From Mycosarcoma maydis (taxonomy: Eukaryota; Basidiomycota; Ustilaginomycetes; Ustilaginales), in contig NC_026498.1 in the NCBI RefSeq assembly GCF_000328475.2, forward strand, positions 62,001 through 126,000: a stretch of DNA of 64,000 nucleotides, written 5' to 3'. The position numbers and the translations under genes are program-made. Positions 48,680 to 58,414 of the stretch are shown here, piece after piece (position 1 is the first letter of the stretch; each line of letters starts with the position of its first letter). Under the pieces are notes generated by a model, which saw only the letters and a list, made by a program, of their open reading frames with translations, was not told the DNA's origin and did no database searches.

Positions 48680-49760
48680 TCACCGTCGCACTTGTTCCGC
48701 TCGATACGTGGTCTTGTCTCTGCATGTATTCTTTTCTCACGCGCTTGTCATGGGTTGCTTGCACCACTTGTGAACAATCATGAATCCACGATTTTCGCTT
48801 ATGCAATGCACGGTATCCTGACGTATCCACCTCTCCTCTGGCATTGTGTGCCGCTTGATTACAGCTTTGTTGACAGCGCTTATCAACAGTGACGAGTGTG
48901 AGGAGCCTTTTGAGACATCCCAGCGCGTGCGCATGCGCGTCAAAGTACCAACAGCTTTGCAGCCAATCTCGGACGCACTCAGCGCATTGCGGATTCATCT
49001 GGCCATTAGCGCGCTGGGATGGCTTGCTCAACTCGCCAAGTGAGCCTGTTTGGCACATTCACAGTCTAGGGTAGCATGTTGCGCGTGGCGTGCGCATGTC
49101 CTGGCAGTTTGCTGCTGTCGCCTGGGTCACTTGCGCAGTCGGCTCTTGCGTTGCTATGGCTTGAGCACATATGCGTGCGACCATCGGCCAAGTCCACTCA
49201 CCACGAATCACGAGTCACGAGTCTGGAAGGCCACACAGTCACATGTTCCTAGCAGGTTCGACGGCCAAGCGCCGGCCGTAGAGGTTGCAAACTTGTCGAC
49301 ACATCAGCCACACTCACGAATCACCCCCAGAACACAGAAGGCCTTGCTTGAAGCACCGTGTGTCTACAAGTCACGACTTCACCACCCATCGCCATCAGCC
49401 ATGACAGCTGCTGACACTTTCCCAAATCCTCCCATCGCGCACCTCGACTAGATAGCCACGATCATCCAAGCGCGTCGCACCGCGTTGTTGGGCTCTTGGC
49501 CAACTTGTTCCACCACGCGCCTTTGCCAATTCACCGTCAGTGTTGCTGTTCCTGTCTCGCCATCATGCGCGCTTCTGGTCCAGGCTAACACAAGCCTTTC
49601 TTGTCCACGTCGCGCTTTCTGGGCACGCGCCACCGCACTCGTGACGGCAACGCCGCTTGCGTCTCTGCAAGCATCAAGTGGATCGCGCTAGCAGCCTGGC
49701 AAGGTGCAAACATGTCGACATTCTGGAGGCGGTGTATCCACCTGCACATGGGTGCATCGG
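48680..49760. other. Convergent 3' spacer
   Basis: 1.08 kb between the 3' ends of the permease and RhoGEF genes. Contains ACCACGAATCACGAGTCACGAGTC at about 49200-49221. Open frames here are short and unrecognised. Confidence 0.4.
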
Positions 49761-52187
49761 CTAAGTGTTTGAAGCGTTGGCGTCAGCTCGTGCGGTGTTA
49801 ATGAGTCTAATCCAAGCGTGGGCATTCGCGGGAGTTGGAGCTCGCAACTTGAGCGTGTGGGTCTGCATGCGGTTCAACTGATGGACAATGGTGAAGGTAT
49901 CTGCATACTTGGCACTCTTGGGCTTGGGCGTGGGCTTGGCTTGAGATGCCGACACCTCATCGACAGGAATCGGGATCCTGTATAGACTGCTATCTTGTGC
50001 ATGTAGCACGAGCAACAGATCCGTGGTCAGCACCAATCGCAGTTTCCTGCCGGACTTAGATTTGGTCACCACCTCATCGCGCAGCACGCGACGGTGCCTC
50101 TTCACATCCGCTCGACCTCCGTCAGCAAAAGGCTTGGTCAGATCAAGACGTACTTGATCTCCCAGCCACAGATTCTCCGAAAGCTTGGCGAGCGCGCTGA
50201 GATCCTCGTTTTCCCGAATCGCTTCGTTCGTCTTTGCCAAGATGCTCTCTGCTGTGTGTTTGGCCGATTCGATTTTCACCGAATCCACATGCTCATGCGG
50301 AGTATAACGTAAGATCTGTGCGAGCAGCAGAGGGTATCTGGTCAAGCGCTGCATGGGTACCAGCAGAAAGTGGCTCAGATCGAGACCACGTGCAGCCGGA
50401 TGGTTCGTGCGCAGATTGAGCAGATGAATGTCAATGCGCGTGTCGCGCTTTCTTTCAGCCTCGAGGATCTCGCCTGCACTCTGCTGGTTGACGCAGTAAG
50501 GCAAGTATACGCTCATCGCCGGCATGTGTCGCTCGAGCACATCGCCAATCGCCGTAACAAACAGGCGGTCCTCCTTCTGTCTTGCTTCGAGGTCCGACAG
50601 GTACGAGACAGCCGTCAAAAGCACGCTTTCGATGTTGGCAAAGATCACCGTACTAGCTTTCTCCGAGAGCATGCTTTGCATCGAGTTGAAAAACACCTCG
50701 ACAATGATCTGCAGATCACGAACGTGCGCCGTCTCGGTGGATATGAGCTCGAAGATCGCCTCCTGACGTTTTCGCTCTGTGTCCGAAAGACCAGAGAGCA
50801 ACTCGGGTCCAACCAGGCTCGACCACGATGGAGCACCGCTGCGAGCCGCGATAGAGGGCGTGCCGAGAGCTTCGGGCGATGCATCACCAGCGCGCTGTGA
50901 TTCAGAGATCCAAGTCGCCTGCGAGACGCCACCCGATGTGCTGGCTGTGCCCATAGCGATCGGACCGCTCACGATCCTCCCTCCCAGGCTCGAGGGGGCT
51001 GCACTCGATGAACCAGTCCAGGCGCTGCGATGCGACATGGACTTGATCGTCGACAAGAAAGTAGACGTGCGAGACGACGATTCTCCTGCAGCGGAACTCG
51101 GTCTAGCCGGCGACAAAGTGGGAGCAGGCCAAGAAGGACTGACAGCTGCATTTCTTGCCGATGCAGAGGCGCTGATCGTGGCAGGCAGGATGGGCTGCAG
51201 CGAGACCTCTTTTGTCAGCTTCAAGTATCGATCGTATGCGTCTTCCATGCGATCTTCTTGCACCGCTTCGGCCTGTGCGTAGTTGCTGCTGGTCGCAGGC
51301 GCAGCGGTGCCATCGGTGGGCAGAGGTGGCAGATCTCGACTTGGCTTCTTGCGAGGTCGATGAGGAGGCTTGCGACGTTGCGGCTCCTCAGGTTTGGCAG
51401 GTCGCTTAGATGTGCGTGAGCGCGAGAGCTTAACTAGCTCGTCGAGATTCTTGTGGCGTTTTTGTCCTGGCGGTGGGGGAGGACGACGAGCAGGTTTGGC
51501 GGTTTTTCTCGACTCGACTCCTCCCATGTTTTTTGGCAGATGGCCATATTCTTCTTTGCTGTGCTCGTCTGCGTTGTTGCTCGCCGAATCGTCCGTCTTG
51601 ACGAGTACACCAGCTGCTTCGAGCACGCGAAGTCTCTCGATGGTGTGCTGCCGAATCTCTTCGTCCGTGTGTGGCGTCACACCCTCCTCTGCTGCCGTCG
51701 ACGTCGTCGTCGCAGCAGCCGCGTCATGTTGATCATCATCATCGTCGTCGTCATCTTCGCTCGAAGTCCAGCCCGTGGTCGAATCGCTATCCTCCGACCC
51801 ATCCACTTGGTGCATTTGACTCTGCTCTGCCTTTTTGCTTGGCTCTGCCGAAACTTGGATGGAGCCAAGAGCGTAGGCGACCGCCTCCATCTTGGATGCT
51901 TGGATCGCTTTTTGCAGCTGTCGATCTTCACGCATTCGATCCACGTCTCTAAGCCTTTGATCCTTTTGCGATGCTTCCAGGGCTGCATTGAGCTGCGCTT
52001 CTTCGTCGGCTTCGGCTTCGGCCTCGGCCTCGGCCTCGACGGTAGTGTTGGGCAGTGGTGTCTGAATGTGGATAGTAGAAGAGCCAAGGCTGCGCGCCTC
52101 GTCGTCTACGATGACCCAGTCTGCACTTCTGTGCAAAGTCTTGTTGGTAGGGTCGGCTGCAGAGTCTTGCGACTGGACACGCACCAT
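49761..52187 (-). CDS. RhoGEF (DH-PH) with two N-terminal UIM-like motifs
   Basis: 808 residues. The DH domain is about residues 470-660: RQEAIFELISTETAHVRDLQ (CR1), the helix with LPYCVNQQ, and LSHFLLVPMQRLTRYPLLLAQIL (CR3). A PH domain follows to the end (VLRDEVVTKS, LRLVLTTDLLLVLH). DH-PH proteins load Rho/Cdc42-type GTPases with GTP. The N-terminus is unusual: an acidic run leads to DEEAQLNAALEASQKD (61-76) and EDRQLQKAIQASKME (87-101), both matching the ubiquitin-interacting motif (acidic, L-x-x-A-[L/I]-x-x-S). DWVIVDDE at 23-30 looks like an Atg8-binding LIR. A Pro-rich stretch near 240 could bind SH3 domains such as those of the neighbouring scaffold. The frame is open upstream of the first ATG for about 40 codons (to a possible acceptor TTTCAG-like site near 52262-52275), so a 5' exon may be missing. 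Confidence 0.82.
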   Translation of the reverse strand: MVRVQSQDSAADPTNKTLHRSADWVIVDDEARSLGSSTIHIQTPLPNTTVEAEAEAEAEADEEAQLNAALEASQKDQRLRDVDRMREDRQLQKAIQASKMEAVAYALGSIQVSAEPSKKAEQSQMHQVDGSEDSDSTTGWTSSEDDDDDDDDQHDAAAATTTSTAAEEGVTPHTDEEIRQHTIERLRVLEAAGVLVKTDDSASNNADEHSKEEYGHLPKNMGGVESRKTAKPARRPPPPPGQKRHKNLDELVKLSRSRTSKRPAKPEEPQRRKPPHRPRKKPSRDLPPLPTDGTAAPATSSNYAQAEAVQEDRMEDAYDRYLKLTKEVSLQPILPATISASASARNAAVSPSWPAPTLSPARPSSAAGESSSRTSTFLSTIKSMSHRSAWTGSSSAAPSSLGGRIVSGPIAMGTASTSGGVSQATWISESQRAGDASPEALGTPSIAARSGAPSWSSLVGPELLSGLSDTERKRQEAIFELISTETAHVRDLQIIVEVFFNSMQSMLSEKASTVIFANIESVLLTAVSYLSDLEARQKEDRLFVTAIGDVLERHMPAMSVYLPYCVNQQSAGEILEAERKRDTRIDIHLLNLRTNHPAARGLDLSHFLLVPMQRLTRYPLLLAQILRYTPHEHVDSVKIESAKHTAESILAKTNEAIRENEDLSALAKLSENLWLGDQVRLDLTKPFADGGRADVKRHRRVLRDEVVTKSKSGRKLRLVLTTDLLLVLHAQDSSLYRIPIPVDEVSASQAKPTPKPKSAKYADTFTIVHQLNRMQTHTLKLRAPTPANAHAWIRLINTARADANASNT

Positions 52188-52713
52188 GACGCCCGATCCG
52201 CCGTCGCTGTCTTCGTTCGTCTGCAGTGGTGTCGTCGTAGCTTTCTTCCAAGACGCGTTTCGTCCTGAAGCTGAGTGACATAAAACATCAACGTAGAGAC
52301 AGAAGCAATGGAGAAGAGCATCTCAGCAAATCGTTCGTATATCTGGCCTGGTGGTGCCTCCAAACTTCATCCTCATCGCCGCTCAAATCAAAAACCCGCT
52401 ACCACCTGCACAAGCACAAAGACCCAGAAACTCCCCTGGCCGCGGCCACAGAGCTTAGGGCTCAGGCGAGGCAGGGGGCCAAGCATCACATTGGAACCCC
52501 CTCCTGACCCGCCCTTGCTCTCGGCCTTTCGGCCAGGTACGACATACGAGGCGAGGAAAGGACACGAGGCGACGACGGAACGGCACGGAAATTCTATTGT
52601 ATAGTTGACCCTGGGCATGCGCGTTGACAGGGGTGAATGCGATCGACAGCGGAAAGGAACGTGGGACAAGAGACAAGACGAGAATCCTTCCAACGAGCGG
52701 ACGAGGTTTGACA
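52188..52713. other. Spacer between scaffold 3' end and RhoGEF 5' end
   Basis: 526 bases on a minus-strand tandem pair. May include an upstream RhoGEF exon (see that gene). No other gene seen. Confidence 0.4.
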
Positions 52714-55700
52714 CTAACCGGAAAGCTCCAAATACGTGGCGGGAGCGACGAGGATCTTTGGACCGCCAACATCGACGCGCCACCAGTTGGCATCTTCCTG
52801 ATCGACAACGTTGAGTGTGTCGCCCTCGGCGAAGCTGGCTTCCTCTGCCGAAGCTCCCGAATAGTCGTAGAGTGCCTTGGCCTTGGCGGCTGTTTCAAAA
52901 AGAAGGCGGAAGAGGTCAGCAAGTAGTAAATCTACCGGGTCGATATCGATTGTATCGCTTGGACTTACGCTTATCAATCGGCTCGACGTACGAGCGCGGG
53001 AAAAAGCCTTTCTTGGCTCCGCTCACGAGCGATCCGTACCACCACGCACTGTCATCGTCCTTGGCTGGGTGCGCAGACAGCACGTCGTTCTCGTCGAACG
53101 ACAAATCCTCGTCGCGTTGAGCAGCGTAGCTGTACAGCGTACGGACACGCACGGTGCGTGAGAGATCAAAGCCATGCACGTCGTCTTCGCCAATACCGAC
53201 ATGACCGTTGACAAACTTTCGGCCAGCATCAAGATTTTCTGGTCCTTCGTCCTCGTCTGGGCTGTCTTCCTCCGCTTCCTCACGTACGGATGGCTCGTCA
53301 GGCGCAAATGCCGCCTTCGTGTTAGCTTGATCGTTGGCAAGGCTCTTGGCCCAGTCAACGCTCTGTCGGTTGGCATTGCCGCTAGTAAAGTCTTCAGCAC
53401 CAGCATCAGCGTCAAACGAGCCCGGCATACTAGGAGCAGGCGGAGCAGGCGGTGCAGGTGGCGCAGGCGCGCTCTCGTCGACGTATCGCTCGGCAACTGC
53501 TGAAGATGCTTCGAGAGCCGCTGGAGGGCTGGGAGGCGGAACGTACTTCTGCGCAGGCGCCGATGCATCTCCAATCACGCTACCGGTAACAAGTGCCTTG
53601 GATCGGTCGTTGGTTTGCGCCTTTTTAAGCTTCAGACCACCCTGAATTTGGCCGAGCAAAGCACCACGGTCAACAGGGCCTGCAGCAGGCTTGATCACGG
53701 GCGCAGCGGGCGCAGCAGGCGCGGGAGGGGCAGCAGGCGGCGCAGGAGGAGCCGCCGGAGCGCTCGGTACCGACGCAGGAGGAGTGGATCGGCCACTGCT
53801 GGGAATCAAGTTGCTGAACAAGGCCTGCGCGAGGTTCTGACGAGTGGCGCGAGTGCTCGAGCCCGGCCCATCCGCCTCATCGTCGTCTTCGTCTTTGTCA
53901 GACTCCTCCCAGTCGTCGTCATCGTGCTTGGGCGCCGTGTGAATAGTGCGCGAACCAGATTTGGGAGTACTTCCGGTGGGCTGAGCGGATATGGGTGGAG
54001 TAGCACGGCTAGCGGGAGGTAGGTTCGAGTCAGATGCGGGTTGCTGAGAGCGAAAGAAGGGGTTGGTGCCTCCGCCAGGCGCTACCACGGCCGGAGCTGC
54101 AGGAGCGTCCGTCTGCGAGCCGGCGGCGGCGGCACCGCCCGCACCTTGCTGCATTCGGTGGAAAGGGTTGGTGCTGGAGCCAGCGCTGTGGGTTGGGCTA
54201 GGCTGAGCAGGCGCGGCTGGCGCGGCTGGCACCTCGGGAGGAGTGAGCGTCGAAGGTGGCGCAGGTGGTGCAGCGGCAGCGGCAGCTGGGGCTGGAGCAG
54301 CGCGCGATCGCGACGGGGGTGGCGGTGGCGGCGCAGCCGACTTGCCTGACTTGCGAGAAGGAGGAGGAAGAGCAGACGACGCTGATTTGGAGCCACTGTT
54401 GAACATGCTCTGACGCTCCTTGAAGGCTTCCTCCTGCTTGCGAGCCTCTTCCTCTTGCTCTTCAAGCCTCTTAAGACGAGCCTCGCGTTCTGCTTTTTCC
54501 TTCGCAAGCACCTCCTCACGACGTCGGATCATCTTTTCTTGGTCGTCGATCTCTTCCTTGGCTGCCTGTACGATCGGAGCGGGAGGAGGATTGTCGGCCT
54601 TTTCCGCTTCTTGAATCTCCTTCTTGACTGTGGCAAGGCTGCTCTTCTCCGTCTGTAAGCGATGCTCTTCCAGACGGGCCTTTCGAGCTTCCTCGCGAGC
54701 CGCGGCTTCTTGATCGGCCTGGGCACTCCTGGCAGCTGCTTCGGCTTGCTCGGCTTTTAGTCGATCCTCGACGCTGGTGTCGACGGCAGTGGGACCAGCA
54801 GGAGCGACGGCACCAAGCATGCGCATGCGCTCTTGCACACGGCGCTGGGCCTCGGAGCGGATCCAAGCAGCGCGCTCCTCTGCAGACATGTTCTTGGGGG
54901 GACCCAAGCTGGCAGTCGGCGTTGAAGGCGCAGGCGAAGGGGCAGCAGGCTTGGCAGATGCAGCGGCCGGAGGAGGCGGAGGTGGCTGCGACGCAGATGA
55001 AGATGTAGACCGGCCGTTGTCACGGTCACTGGTGTCATCTCTGCGGTGGTAGCGATCGTCGTCGTCCCTGCGCCTGTCGCCGTCACGGTCAAAAGTGCCA
55101 CGAAGATACTCGCCGTCACCGAGTGCAGAACCGGAGCGACTAGTGCCGCGATCACGATCGCTCGATGCAGACGAATAGCGATTGTAAGGGTCGTTGCGGC
55201 GGTCCCTTGCGCGACTCTGGTCAAGCTCGCGCTCGCGCTGACGGCTGTCCTTGGCTTCGATGCGCTTCTCGAGCTGAGGCAGACGCTCGTGCATGAGGTG
55301 CATCAGCTCGCGCTCAGCCTTGCGACGCAGGTCGGCAGAATCGCGGCCGCCTCGTCGATTGTAGTACTCGATGTCATCCTGGACGCGTCGGATGCGGTAG
55401 CGAAGGTCGTCCATCTCGCGCTCGAGTTCACGATCCTCGTCATCGTCGGCACCCTGCTTGTCGAGCAATTTTTGGGTATTCTCGAGCTGACGCTTCATCT
55501 CGCTGAGATCGTCTGTGGCGCTCTGACCCTCGTATCGCACAGTCTTACGGTCAAGATGACGACTGCTACTTTTGTAGCTAGGAACGTCGGTGTCGTCGTG
55601 CTTGTAGGCGGTGGCGTCTTTCTTCGGGGCGACGGGGTTCTCGTGGAAGGAACGAGCTTTTGCGTACGAGGCGCCGCTGTTGGAACCGGCTTCGGGGATG

Positions 55701-56722
55701 TTGAGACCAGTGCTGTGACGCACGTTGGTGTCCTTTTTCAGCAAGTCTTTGAGGAAATCGACCGAGTCGTTAAGGTCCTGGGCCGAGGGAGGGATGAGCT
55801 CGCGAGGCAGCGTTTCTGGCACGTCATTTCCGTTGAGGGCACGGTAGATGAGACCCATAGCTACGTGGAACTCGTTAATGTTGAGCTTTCCACGATTGCC
55901 GACGTCGGCAAGGTGCCAGATCTGCATGAGCTTTTCGGTCTCGAGACCACTCTGACCAAACACCTCTCGCGCCACTTCTCCGTTGATGAAGCCGGTACCC
56001 TGGGCATCCCAAGCACGAAAGATGGCATCGTAGCTTTTGCGTTCTTCTTTGGTGAGAGCCCAGGGGATGCGAGGCTCCTTGGAGCCCTGTTGCTGTTGGC
56101 TGAGGTTTTGGATCTGTGACTGAAAGTTGGAGGGTTGCACGCTGGCTTGACTGAAGTTCATGTTGCCTGCAACGGGAGCACCGGAGAAGGGTTGAGAAGC
56201 AGGCAAGAACTGGGTGCTCATGAGCTGCATGCGTGGATCGCGGATAGGCATGCCCGTCATCTGCGGCATGATGCCGGTCGGTTGCATCTGTAGACCTCCA
56301 CCGGCCACATAGCCGGTCTGCTGAGGCTGAAGACCGCCCATGTAGCCTGTTGGCTGGGGCTGAAGACCGCTACCAGTCATGCCCATGCCCATGCCCATGC
56401 CCATACCTGTGGGACCAGGAGAGAGGAAGCTGGAGGTGGTTTGCGGACGGGCCTGCTGCATGCCCATGCCGCCCATCATACCAGTTTGCTGAGGCATGAG
56501 GCCTTGTTGTGGCTGCTGCTGCTGGTGTTGATAGGGCATGCCGGTTTGCATAGGCCTTTGGAACTGCGACATGCCGGGGTAGCCAGTTTGCTGGGGCTGG
56601 AGAAAGCCGCTGCCAAGCTGTTGCTGCTGCTGCTGCTGCTGCTGCTGTTGCTGTTGTGGGTAGCCGGTCATCTGGGGCTGCTGAGGGCGGGCCCAGCCGT
56701 GTCCTTGCATGTTGTTGTACAT
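52714..56722 (-). CDS. Pan1/intersectin-like endocytic scaffold (EH, coiled coil, Pro-rich, two SH3)
   Basis: Exons 52969-56722 and 52714-52889, 79-nt intron (GTAAGT ... AACAG), 1309 residues. The first 200 residues are Gln/Gly/Met-rich with repeated LxxQxTG sites (LQPQQTG, LQPQPTG, LMPQQTG, LQMQPTG), which in yeast Pan1 are Prk1/Ark1 phosphorylation sites. One EH domain at about 214-305 (WALTKEERKSYDAIFRAWD, IWHLADVGNRGKLNINEFHVAM) binds NPF peptides. Long coiled coil and Arg/Asp- and Glu/Lys-rich helices follow, then an Ala/Pro-rich region. SH3-1 (about 1190-1250) is RVRTLYSYAAQRDEDLSFDEND; SH3-2 (AKAKALYDYSGASAEEASFAEGD) is on the second exon. Yeast Pan1 has two EH domains and no SH3, so this is closer to intersectin in layout. 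Role: clathrin coat and actin assembly at endocytic sites. Confidence 0.85.
56621..56657 (-). repeat. CAG/CTG run encoding polyglutamine in the scaffold N-terminus
   Basis: Twelve or so consecutive Gln codons after residue 20 of the Pan1-like protein. Confidence 0.85.
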
Positions 56723-57661
56723 GCCCGGCTAAGAGTAGGACGCAGGGTCTGGGATCAATCGCTGCGATTTGGACAAAATCGAGACAAGGCAGATGTTTCG
56801 GCTACAGAAGGCGATGCGAAGGGCTGAGCGGCTATCCCAGGCTTGAGGAGCAAGCTGTTTGGTTTGCTCGACTAAACCGCCAGATAAAAGAGAGGGTGAA
56901 GCAAGATACGCTGTTGAGTACAGCCAGCTTCTCGGAGAAAGTCTGGATGGCTGGATGATATCGTTGTGAAGGGGTAAAAGGAAGAATGTAAGTTTGTGTT
57001 AGAGAGACAGAAAGACGTACAAGGGAAAGTGTTTGATGGAAGAGAGGGAGCAGAGAGCAGGTGGCAGGCGGCACAGCTAGCTGCGATGGAAAGCGAGGCT
57101 CAGACAACTCAGCACTCGCGACTGTGCCTGACTGACGAGTAGGACCACACGTCGCCTGGTCTGTGCTTGCCCGGCTTGATCCCACCAATTTCGCAGCTTG
57201 GAAATCACGAATCGCCCGCCCTGTCTCTGACAAGCATAGCACGATTTGAGGGGAATTCACTCGTCGGAATTTTGTATTCAGCCTCTGAGTGGGCGAAGCA
57301 ACGAGTGAATCACAAATTCAATCACGGATCCACGGTTCACATTTTGCCTTGTCAGCGACGTAATCACGAATATCACGAATTACGAATGTTAGCACGTACT
57401 GTAGCACATAGCTGTGCATGGCATGTAAGTTACAGTCGTGAGTAAGGTGAAAATGATCGCACCGACTCACACACAAGGAAAGAGGATTGAGAATCGAGAT
57501 CGGCTCTCGGCGCTTCGAATGAGCCCGATTGATCCTCCACCCAATTACGCTCGTGATTGAAACGGGTCTCGGGGCAGCTCAGGGTCCCGAACAGCTTGGA
57601 CCAACGCCAACTAGTCACCAATATCTTGAACGACGACCTACAACCAGCTGCGTTCATCACA
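56723..57661. other. Divergent spacer, scaffold and NCE101 genes
   Basis: 939 bases. Contains AATCACGAATATCACGAATTACGAAT at about 57361-57385 and an AATCACGAAT word at 57204. No gene recognised. Confidence 0.45.
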
Positions 57662-58048
57662 ATGCCGAGTTACTTGATTGGAAGGTGAGTCTGATTCTGC
57701 CTGTAGCTCATGCTCGTACGAAGCGATACTGACTTGGATTGTAATCTTGTCTTTGGAACAAGCAGAGTGTTTGACCCGATGCTTGGACTAGCTACGGGTG
57801 CGATGGCGTATTTCCTGTGGGAGAACGATGCGCGCAACTTACACGAGCGTCCACAAGGCCGTTCGCTTCCCGAGCTACTTCGACGAAGGCTATCTGGCCA
57901 ACCGCCACCGTCCAGCCTCTACGCCGGACCAGACGCCACGCAGCGATCCTTGCTTCACATCCCTTCAGCATCACACAAGCATACACCATCAACCGCCACA
58001 TCCACATCCACATCCACCTTGGATATCAAGCAACAAAGCAACGCATAA
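57662..58048 (+). CDS. NCE101-like small membrane protein
   Basis: Two exons, 57662-57684 and 57766-58048 (intron GTGAGT ... AGCAG, 81 nt), 101 residues. The join gives MPSYLIGRVFDPMLGLATGA followed by MAYFLWENDARN, which matches the NCE101 (non-classical export protein 1) pattern M-P-x-Y-L-I-x-R-x-x-D-P-x-x-G with a membrane helix and E-x-D-x-R-N. Yeast Nce101 is about 53 residues; here a Ser/Thr/Pro/His-rich tail of about 55 residues is added, including a Thr-Ser repeat from ACATCC units. In yeast the gene affects export of leaderless proteins; its mechanism is not known. Confidence 0.85.
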
Positions 58049-58414
58049 CCTGAGCACAAAGGGGATCGCGAATCCCACCTTCGCATGCTCAAACCTGCCA
58101 TCTCCGACAAACCAATTCCTGCCAGCGCATCAAATCACTCATAGGCCTCACCCAGCCATCACCTGTACGGCCAGTACGTATCCGTTCTGTGCACCACTGG
58201 CCGCCTATCCATTGTCACATTCCACCGGCAAGAGAACTGAACAATGCACGATGAGCACGAGCACGAGCACGATTGGGCTGAACATGTGTCTGAGAATGCA
58301 ATAAAAGTACATGATGGTGTATGAGGTACCGAGGAAAGTCAAAGAAAGAAACGAAAAACGACAGTCGAGAAACGAAACAAAGAAAGTCAGTCTCCAATGA
58401 GTCTCGCTTTTGCT
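58049..58414. other. Convergent 3' spacer
   Basis: 366 bases between NCE101-like and RING genes. A GAGCACGAGCACGAGCACGA repeat lies at about 58253-58273. Nothing else seen. Confidence 0.4.

Noticed and set aside
55046..56119. 357-codon open frame antisense to the Pan1-like gene
   Set aside because: Hydrophobic Val/Leu-rich shadow of a Glu/Arg-rich coiled coil, not an independent membrane protein.
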